Positions 1 through 9,276 of a stretch of 64,000 nucleotides of DNA are shown here, one piece after another (position 1 is the stretch's first letter; each line of letters starts with the position of its first letter). A model generated the notes under the pieces. That model was not told the origin of the DNA and did no database searches. It saw only the letters and a program-made list of their open reading frames with translations. The translations under genes and the position numbers were made by a program. Location of the stretch: assembly GCA_035627375.1 (NCBI GenBank), contig DASPLX010000057.1, forward strand, positions 1 through 64,000. The letters run 5' to 3'. Origin of the DNA: DASPLX01 sp035627375 (GTDB taxonomy: Bacteria > Pseudomonadota > Gammaproteobacteria > Burkholderiales > Burkholderiaceae_D).

Positions 1-313
1 CCACCATGCCGACCACGCGCCCGGCGATGTTCAGGATGATCACGACGGTGAACTGGTCGTAGGTCGGCGTGCCGAGGTTGAACTTGATGCGCATGTCGAC
101 GATCGGCACGATGATGCCGCGCAGATTGACCACGCCCTTGATGAATTCGGGGGAATTGGCGATGCGGGTGCAGGCTTCGTAGCCGCGCAATTCCTGCACC
201 TTCAGTATGTCGATCCCGTATTCTTCGTCACCCAGCTTGAATGCCAGGAATTCGCGTCCGGCCACATCGCGGCCGCCATTGGATGCGCCGGAAGCGGATG
301 ATGCCTCGTTCAT
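1..313 (-). CDS. cheW: Chemotaxis coupling protein CheW (3' end outside window)
   Basis: CheW-family scaffold that links methyl-accepting chemotaxis receptors to the CheA kinase at the inner membrane. About 104 residues are visible, and the gene runs off the left edge. After a Ser/Gly-rich start the sequence reads EFLAFKLGDEEYGIDILKV, then NLRGIIVPIVDMR, the hallmark strands of the CheW fold. The ATG at 313 is preceded by GGGAGG seven bases upstream, which fixes the start. No other chemotaxis gene is in view, so whether it sits in a larger chemotaxis operon cannot be judged. It could belong to a CheV-like or non-flagellar pathway; the fold call is firm, the pathway is not. Confidence 0.9.
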   Translation of the reverse strand, partial: MNEASSASGASNGGRDVAGREFLAFKLGDEEYGIDILKVQELRGYEACTRIANSPEFIKGVVNLRGIIVPIVDMRIKFNLGTPTYDQFTVVIILNIAGRVVGMV

Positions 314-554
314 GACTTGCCTCCCTCTAGAAGATGAACGGTGAAGACTTCGGGTTGAAGACTATCTCGGTAGAGCCGGGCCTCTGTTTTTCTTTTGCGG
401 CCCGATTTCTTCCTTGCAAGAAAAGAGTAGCAGAGCAGGGGGGAAACCGCAAAAAAACCTCGTTTTTTCCGTTGGGCTAATACATTTCTGCGACGCCCGG
501 AATCCGCCGCGCCCGGCTTGTCAAAGCGCCATGAATGCGTTTTGTCCGCCAGCG

Positions 555-1898
555 TCAGGCGAGTTTGCTTTTCGCCAAGGGTGGATTCTTCGCGAAGTAC
601 TTGCGTATGCCTTTCAAGACCGCATCGGCCATCTTGTCCTGGTAGGCGTCGTCGGTCAGCTTGGCTTCTTCCTCGGGGTTCGAGATGAAGGCGGTCTCGA
701 TCAGGATGCTGGGGATGTCGGGCGCCTTGAGCACCGCGAAGCCGGCTTGCTCGACCACGCCGCGATGCAGCCGGTTGATGCCGCCGATCTCGTTGAGAAC
801 CGCCTTGCCGAGCTTGAGGCTGTCGTTGATCTGGGCCGTGGTCGAGAGGTCGAGCAGGACGCTGGCCAGCTGCTTGTCGTGGGTCTTGATATTGACGCCG
901 CCGATCAGGTCGGCTGCGTTTTCCTTGTTGGCGAGCCAGCGCGCCGCGGTCGATGTAGCGCCTTTCTCGGAGAGGACGAAGACCGAGGAGCCGCGCGCCG
1001 TCGATTCGACGAAGGCGTCGGCGTGGATCGACATGAACAGGTCGGCCTGGACCTTGCGCGCCTTTTGCACGCGCACGTGAAGGGGCACGAAGTAGTCGCC
1101 GTCGCGCGTGAGCATCACGCGCATGTTCGGTTGCTCCTCGATCTTGGCCTTGAGGCGCTTGGCGATGGCCAGCACCACGTCCTTTTCGCGGCTGCCGCCG
1201 CGGCCGATCGCGCCCGGGTCTTCGCCGCCGTGGCCCGGATCGAGGGCGATCGTGATCATGCGCGTGATTTGCGGCTTTTCTTGCGTTTTCGCGGCCGCTT
1301 TCTCATCCTGCGCCGGTTCCGGCTTCACCTCCGCCTTGGCGAGTTGCACGTCGGGCGGTTTCGGGGCCGCCTCCGGCATGGTCTCCTTCGCTTCCTTCGA
1401 CCATTCGCCGCGGGCGATCAAGGCCGCGATCGGGTCGGGCGGATTGACCGGATACAGGTCGAACACCAGCCGATGGCGGTAGCTGCCGACCGGCGCCAGC
1501 GTGAACACCTGGGGATTGATCTCTTCCTTGAGGTCGAACACGAGGCGCACTACGTTTGGCCGGTTCTGCCCCACCCGCACCTGCTTGATGTAGGGATCGT
1601 TGGGCTGGATCTTGGCGACCAGTTCCTTCAGGGTCGGATTCAGTTCGAGACCCTCGATGTCGACCACCAGGCGTTCCGGGTCCTTGACGATGAAATGGCT
1701 GGTCTTGAGCTCGCTATCGTTCTCGAGAGTGACGCGGGTGTATTCCTCGGCCGGCCAGACGCGCACCGCCATGATCTGGGCGGCGTGCGAAGGAAACGGT
1801 GCGAACACGGAGAGCAACAGCGTGCCGCCGGCTTTGAGGAGAGTGCGGCGGCTCTTCCGTCTCACAGGTTGGGAGCGAACTTCAGTCGGGCGAGGCAT
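555..1898 (-). CDS. amiC: N-acetylmuramoyl-L-alanine amidase AmiC
   Basis: Periplasmic zinc amidase that cleaves the bond between N-acetylmuramic acid and L-alanine of the stem peptide during daughter-cell separation. The N-terminus carries a twin-arginine signal (SRRTLLKAGG, then a hydrophobic stretch ending SHAA), as in E. coli AmiC. An AMIN domain that targets the septum spans about 42-145. A low-complexity linker rich in Ala, Lys and Glu follows at about 160-210. The Amidase_3 domain runs from about 215 to 435 with the zinc and catalytic motifs DPGHGGEDPG, SIHADAF and AFISNPEEE. At 447 residues it is normal length. Its start overlaps the end of tsaE by 37 bases on the same strand, so the two are cotranscribed; AAGGG lies upstream of the ATG. 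Confidence 0.95.
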   Translation of the reverse strand: MPRPTEVRSQPVRRKSRRTLLKAGGTLLLSVFAPFPSHAAQIMAVRVWPAEEYTRVTLENDSELKTSHFIVKDPERLVVDIEGLELNPTLKELVAKIQPNDPYIKQVRVGQNRPNVVRLVFDLKEEINPQVFTLAPVGSYRHRLVFDLYPVNPPDPIAALIARGEWSKEAKETMPEAAPKPPDVQLAKAEVKPEPAQDEKAAAKTQEKPQITRMITIALDPGHGGEDPGAIGRGGSREKDVVLAIAKRLKAKIEEQPNMRVMLTRDGDYFVPLHVRVQKARKVQADLFMSIHADAFVESTARGSSVFVLSEKGATSTAARWLANKENAADLIGGVNIKTHDKQLASVLLDLSTTAQINDSLKLGKAVLNEIGGINRLHRGVVEQAGFAVLKAPDIPSILIETAFISNPEEEAKLTDDAYQDKMADAVLKGIRKYFAKNPPLAKSKLA

Positions 1899-2347
1899 GC
1901 GGAACCCTTGTCGGACAACGCTTGCAATTCTACATCACGGCCTGCGCCGGCAATGCCCAGGAACACTTCGATGTCCGGTCGCGGCAACACGGGAGCGCCT
2001 TGTTCCGGCCATTCGACAATACAGATGCTGCGCTCGTTGAAATGCTCGCGGAAGCCGGCGTCGAGGAATTCCTCGGGGCTCGCCATGCGGTAGAGATCGA
2101 AGTGGATCACCTCGGCCGGCGCTCCGCCGAGGACGACCGAGTACGGTTCGGCCAGCGTATAGGTCGGGCTTTTGACGTGGCCGGCGTGGCCGGCCGCGTG
2201 CAGCAGCGCGCGCGTCAGGGCGGTCTTGCCGGCGCCGAGGTCGCCGTGCAGGTAAATCGACAAGCCTGGCTCCAGGGCGCGCGCGAGCGCGGCGCCGAGC
2301 GTGGCGGTGGCGGATTCGTCGTGGAGATGGAAGCGGAGATGGCGCAT
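1862..2347 (-). CDS. tsaE: tRNA threonylcarbamoyladenosine biosynthesis ATPase TsaE
   Basis: P-loop ATPase that works with TsaD and TsaB to place threonylcarbamoyl on A37 of ANN-decoding tRNAs. The Walker A motif GDLGAGKT is at residues 35-42, followed by the family segment KSPTYTLAEPY and, near the C-terminus, IVEWPEQG. Length is 161 residues, typical for the family. It is the first gene of the tsaE-amiC pair, with a 37-base overlap, an arrangement common in proteobacteria. Its partner tsaD is also in this window, at 19.3-20.3 kb, but is not linked to it. Confidence 0.95.
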   Translation of the reverse strand: MRHLRFHLHDESATATLGAALARALEPGLSIYLHGDLGAGKTALTRALLHAAGHAGHVKSPTYTLAEPYSVVLGGAPAEVIHFDLYRMASPEEFLDAGFREHFNERSICIVEWPEQGAPVLPRPDIEVFLGIAGAGRDVELQALSDKGSACLARLKFAPNL

Positions 2348-2418
2348 CGCGTGATCGTCCGTTCGCTGCGGCTTGCGAACGGCTCTAAAATAAGTGTTTG
2401 CCGCGCATTATCCCAAAA

Positions 2419-3510
2419 ATGTCCACGCCGCCCGCCGATTTTTCCCATCTTGCGCTCGCCGTCAAGCGCTGGGCGCGCGAGCTCGGCTTCGCCGAGGCCC
2501 GCATCGCCGATATCGATCTGTCATCGGCCGAAGCCGGTTTGCAGGCGTGGCTGGCCGCCGGCATGCATGGCGAAATGGATTACATGGCGGCCCACGGCAC
2601 GAAACGCGCGCGTCCGGCCGAATTGGTTCCCGGCACCGTGCGCGTGATCATGGCGCGCATGAATTACCTGCCGCGCGATGCCGGCGAGCAGTGGCGCGAG
2701 CGGACGGAGGCGCACAACGGCGATCCCGCCGCCGCCGCGGTTTCCGTCTATGCGCGCGGCCGGGATTATCACAAGGTCTTGCGTTCGCGCCTGCAGCAGT
2801 TGGCCGATCGCATCGCCGGGGAGATCGGCGCATTCGGCTACCGCGTGTTCACCGACTCGGCGCCGGTGATGGAAGTCGAGCTGGCGGCGAAATCCGGTCT
2901 CGGCTGGCGCGGCAAGCATACGCTGCTGTTGAATCGCGAAGCCGGCTCGATGTTCTTCCTCGGCGAGATCTACACCGACCTGCCCCTGCCGGTCGACGCG
3001 CCGACCAGCGCGCATTGCGGCCAGTGCAGCGCCTGCATCGATATCTGCCCGACCCGCGCCATCGTCGGGCCGTACAAGCTCGACGCGCGCCGTTGCATTT
3101 CCTACCTGACGCTCGAATTGAAGGGCGGCATCCCGGTCGAGCTGCGGCCGCTGATCGGCAACCGCGTGGTCGGCTGCGACGATTGCCAGCTCGTGTGCCC
3201 CTGGAACAAGTTCGCCCAGCGCGCCAGCCTGCCCGATTTCGACGAGCGGCACGGCCTGGGCCAGGCGAGCCTGATCGAATTGTTCGCCTGGAGCGAGGAA
3301 GAATTCCTGAAGAAGACCGAGGGCAGCGCGATGCGCAGGATCGGCTACGAGCGTTGGCTGCGCAATCTCGCGGTCGGCCTCGGCAATGCCTTGCGTGCCG
3401 GCGCGCCGGCGCAAGAGATCTGCGCGGCATTGCAGGCGCGCGCCGCGCACCCTTCCGAACTCGTGCGCGAGCATGTCGCCTGGGCGCTGGCCCAGGTTCC
3501 TCGAAACTGA
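2419..3510 (+). CDS. queG: Epoxyqueuosine reductase QueG
   Basis: Cobalamin- and iron-sulfur-dependent enzyme that reduces epoxyqueuosine to queuosine in the anticodon of tRNAs with GUN anticodons, the last step of queuosine synthesis. Two ferredoxin-type cluster motifs are present: CGQCSACIDICP from about residue 200 and CDDCQLVCPW from about 253. The segment GWRGKHTLL and the C-terminal HEAT-like part match the family. An in-frame TTG lies seven codons further up; the ATG at 2419 is preferred because MSTPPADFSHLA is the family-like beginning. It is transcribed away from tsaE. Confidence 0.95.
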   Translation: MSTPPADFSHLALAVKRWARELGFAEARIADIDLSSAEAGLQAWLAAGMHGEMDYMAAHGTKRARPAELVPGTVRVIMARMNYLPRDAGEQWRERTEAHNGDPAAAAVSVYARGRDYHKVLRSRLQQLADRIAGEIGAFGYRVFTDSAPVMEVELAAKSGLGWRGKHTLLLNREAGSMFFLGEIYTDLPLPVDAPTSAHCGQCSACIDICPTRAIVGPYKLDARRCISYLTLELKGGIPVELRPLIGNRVVGCDDCQLVCPWNKFAQRASLPDFDERHGLGQASLIELFAWSEEEFLKKTEGSAMRRIGYERWLRNLAVGLGNALRAGAPAQEICAALQARAAHPSELVREHVAWALAQVPRN

Positions 3511-3531
3511 TTCGATAATCCGCTGCTCCAA

Positions 3532-3566
3532 GAAAAAAGGCCTTTCCCGCCTGCGCGGGAAAGGCC
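3532..3566 (-). terminator. Intrinsic terminator of the extracellular nuclease gene
   Basis: A perfect 12-bp stem (GGCCTTTCCCGC paired with GCGGGAAAGGCC, loop CTGC) is followed on the minus strand by TTTTTTCTT. It lies 22 bases past the stop of the nuclease gene and also sits after queG, which converges on it. The T-run is on the minus-strand side only. Confidence 0.88.
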
Positions 3567-3587
3567 CGATGCCTGGAGGGCCGCCGT

Positions 3588-6500
3588 TTAGAATCCGGCG
3601 AATCCGGCGTTGAGCATGCCGAAGCTGCTGGTTCCGGCTTGCCAGCTGTTGCCGATCAATTGCAAGGACATGCCGATCGCGGTGGAGGAAGATTCCGCGG
3701 CCATGATGTCCGTGCTGACCATGCCGACCGCCGGCCCGTTGACCGCCGTGAAGCTTCCTTCGTAGCTCAAGAACTGCACGACCTTGCCGCTGCCGTCGAT
3801 CAAGGCCACAGCGTCCGGCGAACCGTTCTGGATGCCGTCTGCCGGATAGGCGAACGCCACTTCGCCCCAACCGTTGCCTTCGTCGTCGATGGTGCCCGAC
3901 AGCGCTTTCGTGTTGTAGACCTTGCCGTCGTTGCCGTTGTACAGCACCAGCGACCAGCCTTGCAGCGAGGTGCCGGCGATGCCGGACAGCGCGATCGTCT
4001 CGCCGGTATCCGCGCCCGCGTTGTCGTAGTGGATTTCGCTGATGCGGACCGTTGCCGCGACCGCGGCGGCGGTCGTGAAGTCGACGGTCGTCGTATCGGC
4101 GATGCCGGCGAAGTCGTTGCCCGCCAGATCCTCGATCGCACCGGCCGCGATCTGCACTGCGTATCGCTTGCCGGCCGCCAGGTCCGCGCTCGGATTGATC
4201 GTGAGCGTATCGCCCGAGATGCTGACCTGGCTGCTGTTGACGTCGATCGTCACGTCGGCGGCGCCGTCGAGGCCTTTCAGCACGATGGCTCCGCTGCCGG
4301 CGCGGATCTGTTCATTGAAGCTCAGCACGATGTCGGCGCCCGGCGCGACCGCGACGGCGTTGTCGGCCGGAGTCGACGCGCGCAGGGTCGGCGCGACGGT
4401 ATCCGCCGGCGGCGGAACCGGGCTGCCGGCTTCGCTGCCGAGCTTGAGGCCGATGATGACCGGATCGTGGTCGGAGGCGCGGTACGGATCGGCGCTGAAC
4501 AAGTCCGTGGTCTTGAACTCGGTGTTGTAGTCGAGCAGGGTCGATTCGTCGGAATTGTTGTGCCAATGGGTGACGCCGGTGATCTCGCCGAGCAGGCCGC
4601 TGCTGGCCAGGGCGTGATCGAGCGAGCCGCGCATGCCGCCGAACATGTAGCTGTAGTCGTCCACCGAGCCGAGGTAGTTGTAGCGTCCGGCCAGGGCTTC
4701 CGCGGCGGTGGGAATGTCGTAGCCGCCGTAGACGGCGGAGGCGTTGAACTCGTTGCCGGTCAGGAAACGGATCGGGTCTTCCATGGCATAGGCGTTGAAG
4801 TCGCCGACCAGCAGGTAGTCGCCGTCGGTGGCGCCGGTCGGATTGGTGGCCAACCATTGCGAGAGCTGCACCGCCGCTTCCAGGCGGCTGGAATTGAAGC
4901 CGCCCTGGCCGTCGCCCTGGTCCGCATCGCCGGAAAAGCGCAGCGTGCCCGAGCCCTTGGAGCGCAGATGATTCACGACCAGCGTGAACTGCTTCGTTTC
5001 GTCGGCCAGATAGGAGAAGGTTTGCGCGACCGGCACGCGATTGCCGCGCGTGAACGCGGTGTAGACATCCACGTCCGGCGTGCTGGCCTGGCCCAGCGGC
5101 TTGACCACGTCCGTCTTGTAAATGATCACGCTGTGGATGGCGTCCGTGCCGGCGGTCGGTTCGAACACGCCGTCGCCGTCGTTGTAGGGCGCTTTGACGT
5201 AGGCGTAGGTGCCGGCGCCGACCCGGGCATTGAGCGCATCGACCAGGTGGTCGATCGCGCTGGTGCCGTCGCCGAAGCCGTTGTTCTGCATTTCCATCAG
5301 GCCGAGCACGTCGGCGTTGGTGCCGAGAATCGCCTCGATCACCTTGGCTTGCTGGCGCGCGAATTCCGCCGCGGTGTTCGCGCCGCGCGGCTCCATCACG
5401 TTGCCGTAGGGCGTGGGGAAGTTGTCGGACGTCGTGCCGGCGATCGATAGCGAGGTGAAGTAGTTCAGCACGTTCATGCTGGCGACCCGGATCTCGGCGC
5501 TGCCGTTGGCGTTGATCGCGGCTTCGTCCGGTCCGGCCGTGCGCGCGTTGCCGGTCAGGTTGATGATCTCGGCCGGCTGCAACTCGTACAGGCCGCGATC
5601 GAAGCTCAAGATGCCGGTCAGGCTGTCGGCCGCATCGCCGATGCGCAGGAAGTTGTCCTTCGACAGGTCGGCGCCGTCGCGCTTGAGCATGCTGCCGATC
5701 TGCAGCGCTTCGAGCGTCGGGTTCGATGTCGTGCTGCGGTCTTCGAGCTGGATGCTGTTGCGGGCGAGGAAATCGAGATGAGCGGCGTTGCCGCTCGCGC
5801 TCGGCAAATGCGTCTGGGTGTATTGCACCGCGACGGCGTCGGCCTGGAACACGACTTCGCCGAAGCGGCCGAAGGTGTTGATATCGGACGCGTAGAGCTT
5901 GCCGCCGCTGGCGGCGCCGATCTCGACCAGCATGCCTTCGTATTGCTCGAGCAGGCCGTCGGTGGCGACCGGCAGCGTCACCTTGACGGCCGGGTCGAGG
6001 TCGGCCTTGGTGCCGTCGGTGACCACGGTGAAGTTGGCGAGATTGATGAGTTCGGTCAGGCTGCCCGCGCCGGCCGGCTGGCCGGACGCCTTGTATTCGG
6101 TGACGGTCGCGTTGAAGCGGACGATGTCGCCGATGTTGTCGGCCGTGATCGGCGCGGGATTGTTGCCGTAGAAGACGGCGATGCCTTCGGACGTCTTGAC
6201 GTTGCCATCCTGGTCGGTCGATTCTTCCTGGACCCAGAAGGTCTTCATGTCGGGCGCCCAGGCGGTCACGCGCGCTTCCACCAGCACGGTCTGGCCGGCG
6301 CGGCTCGAAATCGCGCCTTCGCCCTGGATCGAGCTGATCAGCGACACCACGTCGACGGTCACCGTCGCCGTGTTGCCGACGCCGTTTTCCTTGCCGTCGG
6401 TGGCCGTGTAGGTGAAGCTGGCCTGGCCGGTGAAGCCGGCGTCCGGCGTGAACGATACCGTGCCGTCGGCATTCAGGACCGCCGTGCCGCCGACGCCGCT

Positions 6501-7529
6501 GGTGACGGCAGCGATGCTCACGGCGTCTTGTTCGACGTCGCTGTCATTGGCCAGCAATTGCGCGGCGCTGAAGGTGGTGGTGCGGTCGTCGGCGACCTTG
6601 AGGAAATCGTTCGCGGCGACCGGCGCATCGTTGACGGCTTGCACTTCGATGGCGACGGCCTGGGTCAGCGTATCCACGCCGCCGTTCGCGCTGCCGCCGC
6701 TGTCGCGCACGGTGTAGGAGAAGCTGGCGCTGCCGTTGGCATCCTTTGCCGCCACGAAGGCCATGCCTTGCAATTCCTCGAGCGTGTAAGCGGTGCCGGC
6801 CGCGACGGCGGTGACGCCGTCCGCCAATACGATCTTGCCGAGCGCGGCGTCCGGCAATTGGGTGACGGTGTAGGTCAGCGTTTGCGCGGCCTCGTCGGCG
6901 CCGCCGCCGACGCCATAGGTAACGCCCGCCAGGCCGAGCGGCGTGGCGGCCGCGTCTTCCGTCAGCAAGAGCTTGTCGGCGCCGCCCGCGGTGCGTACCG
7001 GCGCGTCGTTGACCGCTTTGACATCGATCGCGACGTGGGCCGTGTTGCTCAGGCTCTTGAGCTTGCCGCCGTCGCTGACCTGGTAGGTGAAGCCGGCCGT
7101 GCCGGCGAAGTCGGGCGTTGCCGTGAAGGTCACGGAGCCGTCGGCATTGAGCGTCGCCGTGCCGCCGCTGACGTTGCCGATCGCGGCGATGTGCAGCGCA
7201 TCGCCGTTGGCGTCGCTGTCGTTGGCGAGCAGTTGCGCGGCGCTCAGCGTGACCGAGCGGTCTTCCAGCATGCTCAACGCGTCGTCGGCGGCCACCGGCG
7301 CTTCATTGAAATAGGCTTTGATGAGGAGGTCGTAGGCTTGGCCGACGGCGTCCTCGAATTGCTTGAACTTGATGCTGTGTTCCGTGTCGGCGAAGACGCC
7401 GGCGGCGATCAATTGATCGGCCAGCGCATCGGGCGTGGTGGCGGTGCCGGCGAATTTTCTGACGAGTTGTTTCAGTTCGCCCAGCTTGAATGCAATGTTG
7501 ATGTATTCCTTCTTTTTATCTTGACTCAC
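3588..7529 (-). CDS. Large secreted ExeM/NucH-like endonuclease/exonuclease/phosphatase protein
   Basis: Predicted extracellular DNase of 1313 residues. Order of parts: a short N-terminal helical region (1-75); tandem cadherin/VCBS-like repeats with NDAPVAAND and LLANDSD signatures (about 78-395); an OB-fold segment (about 398-510) as in ExeM and YhcR nucleases; an endonuclease/exonuclease/phosphatase domain (about 680-1025) with motifs MNVLNYF, LMEMQNNG, VGDFNAY and SDHDP; an SbsA-type Ig-like domain (about 1035-1140) opening VAPTLRASTPADNA; and a lamin-tail-like domain (about 1150-1300). The start is GTG at 7529 with GAGGGGAA upstream. No Sec signal is visible at the N-terminus, so export probably uses a type I or other route encoded elsewhere. 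It is monocistronic, with a terminator after it and a 24-bp operator-like palindrome before it. Confidence 0.88.
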   Translation of the reverse strand: MSQDKKKEYINIAFKLGELKQLVRKFAGTATTPDALADQLIAAGVFADTEHSIKFKQFEDAVGQAYDLLIKAYFNEAPVAADDALSMLEDRSVTLSAAQLLANDSDANGDALHIAAIGNVSGGTATLNADGSVTFTATPDFAGTAGFTYQVSDGGKLKSLSNTAHVAIDVKAVNDAPVRTAGGADKLLLTEDAAATPLGLAGVTYGVGGGADEAAQTLTYTVTQLPDAALGKIVLADGVTAVAAGTAYTLEELQGMAFVAAKDANGSASFSYTVRDSGGSANGGVDTLTQAVAIEVQAVNDAPVAANDFLKVADDRTTTFSAAQLLANDSDVEQDAVSIAAVTSGVGGTAVLNADGTVSFTPDAGFTGQASFTYTATDGKENGVGNTATVTVDVVSLISSIQGEGAISSRAGQTVLVEARVTAWAPDMKTFWVQEESTDQDGNVKTSEGIAVFYGNNPAPITADNIGDIVRFNATVTEYKASGQPAGAGSLTELINLANFTVVTDGTKADLDPAVKVTLPVATDGLLEQYEGMLVEIGAASGGKLYASDINTFGRFGEVVFQADAVAVQYTQTHLPSASGNAAHLDFLARNSIQLEDRSTTSNPTLEALQIGSMLKRDGADLSKDNFLRIGDAADSLTGILSFDRGLYELQPAEIINLTGNARTAGPDEAAINANGSAEIRVASMNVLNYFTSLSIAGTTSDNFPTPYGNVMEPRGANTAAEFARQQAKVIEAILGTNADVLGLMEMQNNGFGDGTSAIDHLVDALNARVGAGTYAYVKAPYNDGDGVFEPTAGTDAIHSVIIYKTDVVKPLGQASTPDVDVYTAFTRGNRVPVAQTFSYLADETKQFTLVVNHLRSKGSGTLRFSGDADQGDGQGGFNSSRLEAAVQLSQWLATNPTGATDGDYLLVGDFNAYAMEDPIRFLTGNEFNASAVYGGYDIPTAAEALAGRYNYLGSVDDYSYMFGGMRGSLDHALASSGLLGEITGVTHWHNNSDESTLLDYNTEFKTTDLFSADPYRASDHDPVIIGLKLGSEAGSPVPPPADTVAPTLRASTPADNAVAVAPGADIVLSFNEQIRAGSGAIVLKGLDGAADVTIDVNSSQVSISGDTLTINPSADLAAGKRYAVQIAAGAIEDLAGNDFAGIADTTTVDFTTAAAVAATVRISEIHYDNAGADTGETIALSGIAGTSLQGWSLVLYNGNDGKVYNTKALSGTIDDEGNGWGEVAFAYPADGIQNGSPDAVALIDGSGKVVQFLSYEGSFTAVNGPAVGMVSTDIMAAESSSTAIGMSLQLIGNSWQAGTSSFGMLNAGFAGF

Positions 7530-7599
7530 GGTTTCCCCTCTACTTTTCTTCTCGGTTGGTATGGATGTTTCTGCGCTCGAAAGCGGGATCGCAGCGGCA

Positions 7600-7623
7600 G
7601 CAATCGTTTGCGCAAACGATTGC
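7600..7623. promoter_or_regulatory. 24-bp perfect palindrome, LacI-family operator-like
   Basis: Two 12-base arms, GCAATCGTTTGC and its exact complement, abut without a spacer. The pattern of AATCGTTTGC facing GCAAACGATT matches the style of LacI/GalR-family operators. It lies 71-94 bases upstream of the nuclease start and is the only strong symmetry in the 198-base gap between the nuclease and the AEC transporter gene. No LacI-family regulator is encoded in this window. The regulator identity is inference. Confidence 0.6.
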
Positions 7624-7727
7624 CCCGCGAATGGTAGGGGGGGAATGGTATTCGGTCAACATGGCCGTTTGATGACGGGCTCTATTGCCGGGAGGAAATA
7701 CAGCTCTTCGTTTTTAGAGGGAGAGTT

Positions 7728-8618
7728 TCAGCGCACCAGCGCCAGCCAGAACGGCAAGGTCGCGACCGACAACAGCGTGCCGGCGGAAATTAGGAAGGCG
7801 ACGAAAGGCCCGTTGCCGCCCATGCGCGTGGCGAGCACATAGGCGCTCGACGCGGTCGGCAGGGCGCAGAACATCACCGCGATCTGCTGCTGCAGCGCCG
7901 GCAATCCGAGCGCCCTGCTCATGGCGAAGGCCACCAGCGGCAGGGCCAGCAGCTTCACTCCGATCAGATAGGCCGCCATGCCTTTCGATTCATGCAGGCC
8001 GGACCAGCGCAGGCCGGCGCCGACCGCCAGCAGGCCGAGGGCGATCGAGGCATTGCCCATGCGCGATAAGGTGGCGTTGACGAATTCCGGCAACTGCAGG
8101 CCGGCCACGTTGAACAGCATGCCGCCGGCGGTCGCCAGCAAGAGCGGATTGCGCGCCAGTTCCTTCAGCAGGCCGCCGCTCTTGTGCACCAGCGCATGGA
8201 CCGCCGCCGCATTGCAGATCGGGACCGTGAAGCCGATGATGAGCGCCATGAGCGTCGTGCCCTGGTCGCCGGCCAGGCGCGAGGCGATCGCCAGCGCGAT
8301 GTAGGAATTGAAGCGGAAGGCGGTCTGGACGCCCGATTCGAATACCATCGGGCCGGCCTTGAACAAGGGCTTGGCGAGCCAGCCGAGCGCGATGCCGGCG
8401 CCGACCGCCGTCAGCGCGACTTGCAGCATCTTGCCGGTCGAGTCGAAGTCGAGCGAGGTGCGCGAAGTCGCGTAGAACAGCAGCGACGGGAACAGCACGT
8501 AGTAGACGAGCTTTTCGAGGCCGTTCCAGAAACCGTCGCCCCAGTCCGTTTTGCGCCGCAGCAGGAAGCCGATGAGAATGAGGGCGAAATCGGGAAAGAG
8601 CAGGGTGGCGATGGACAT
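7728..8618 (-). CDS. AEC (auxin efflux carrier) family transporter
   Basis: Inner-membrane carrier of about ten transmembrane segments (296 residues). It opens SIATLLFPDFALILIGFLLRR and shows the family feature of a short charged loop followed by VYYVLFPSLLF. Substrates of bacterial AEC members are typically malate, malonate or other small carboxylates, which would fit the C4-dicarboxylate-type two-component system and TRAP receptor next door. The substrate itself cannot be read from the sequence. No clear ribosome binding site precedes the ATG. Confidence 0.85.
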   Translation of the reverse strand: MSIATLLFPDFALILIGFLLRRKTDWGDGFWNGLEKLVYYVLFPSLLFYATSRTSLDFDSTGKMLQVALTAVGAGIALGWLAKPLFKAGPMVFESGVQTAFRFNSYIALAIASRLAGDQGTTLMALIIGFTVPICNAAAVHALVHKSGGLLKELARNPLLLATAGGMLFNVAGLQLPEFVNATLSRMGNASIALGLLAVGAGLRWSGLHESKGMAAYLIGVKLLALPLVAFAMSRALGLPALQQQIAVMFCALPTASSAYVLATRMGGNGPFVAFLISAGTLLSVATLPFWLALVR

Positions 8619-8685
8619 GGAAGCGAAGGGACCCGTTGCGGTACGGCCGGAATGCGATCGAAAGTAGTGCTAAAAGTGTAACGGT

Positions 8686-9276
8686 TTATTTCAAAAGCCG
8701 CGCGAGCTCGACCGCGGTCTTCACCTGCATCTTGTCGAAGATGTGGGCGCGGTGCACTTCGACCGTGCGCATGCTGATGCCGAGTTCGTCGGCGATTACC
8801 TTGTTCATCTTCCCGGCCAGGATCAGGTCGAGCACCTCGCGTTCGCGCACCGACAGCGTCGCCAGGCGTTCGTGCACGGCGGCGCTGGCGCCGGCCGCGC
8901 GCGAGGCGGCGAAGGCTTCCTGGACGCGATCCATCAGCTTGTTGTCGTTGAACGGCTTTTCGAAGAAATCGAAAGCCCCGCGCTTCAGGGTATCGACCGC
9001 CATCGGCACGTCGCCATGGCCGGTCAGGAAGATCACGGGCAGGCGCCGGGTCAGGCCGCGCGCCGCCAGCAGGTCGAACAAGGCCACGCCGGACAGGTCG
9101 GGCATGCGGACGTCGAGCAGGAGGCAATCGCCTTGCGGATCGGCGGCCGGCGCGGCGTCGAGAGCGGCCAGGAAGGCGGCGCCGCTCGCATGCGCCGTGG
9201 CGCCGATGCCGCGCGATTGCGCCAGCCAGGTCAGCGAATCGCGGATCACTTCTTCGTCGTCGACGATATGGAGCAT
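8686..9276 (-). CDS. FixJ/DctR-type response regulator (receiver + LuxR HTH)
   Basis: Response regulator of 196 residues. The receiver domain (1-120) has the acidic pair VDDEE, a phosphoacceptor Asp in LLLDVRMPD near residue 58 and Lys in FEKPF. The LuxR-type helix-turn-helix (about 135-195) reads LSVREREVLDLI and then IADELGISMRTVEVHRAHI. The start at 9276 is supported by GGAGG nine bases upstream. It overlaps the end of the kinase gene by 31 bases, so the two are translationally coupled. With a TRAP receptor gene divergent from the kinase, the pair looks like DctS/DctR of dicarboxylate uptake. That assignment is by context. Confidence 0.9.
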   Translation of the reverse strand: MLHIVDDEEVIRDSLTWLAQSRGIGATAHASGAAFLAALDAAPAADPQGDCLLLDVRMPDLSGVALFDLLAARGLTRRLPVIFLTGHGDVPMAVDTLKRGAFDFFEKPFNDNKLMDRVQEAFAASRAAGASAAVHERLATLSVREREVLDLILAGKMNKVIADELGISMRTVEVHRAHIFDKMQVKTAVELARLLK

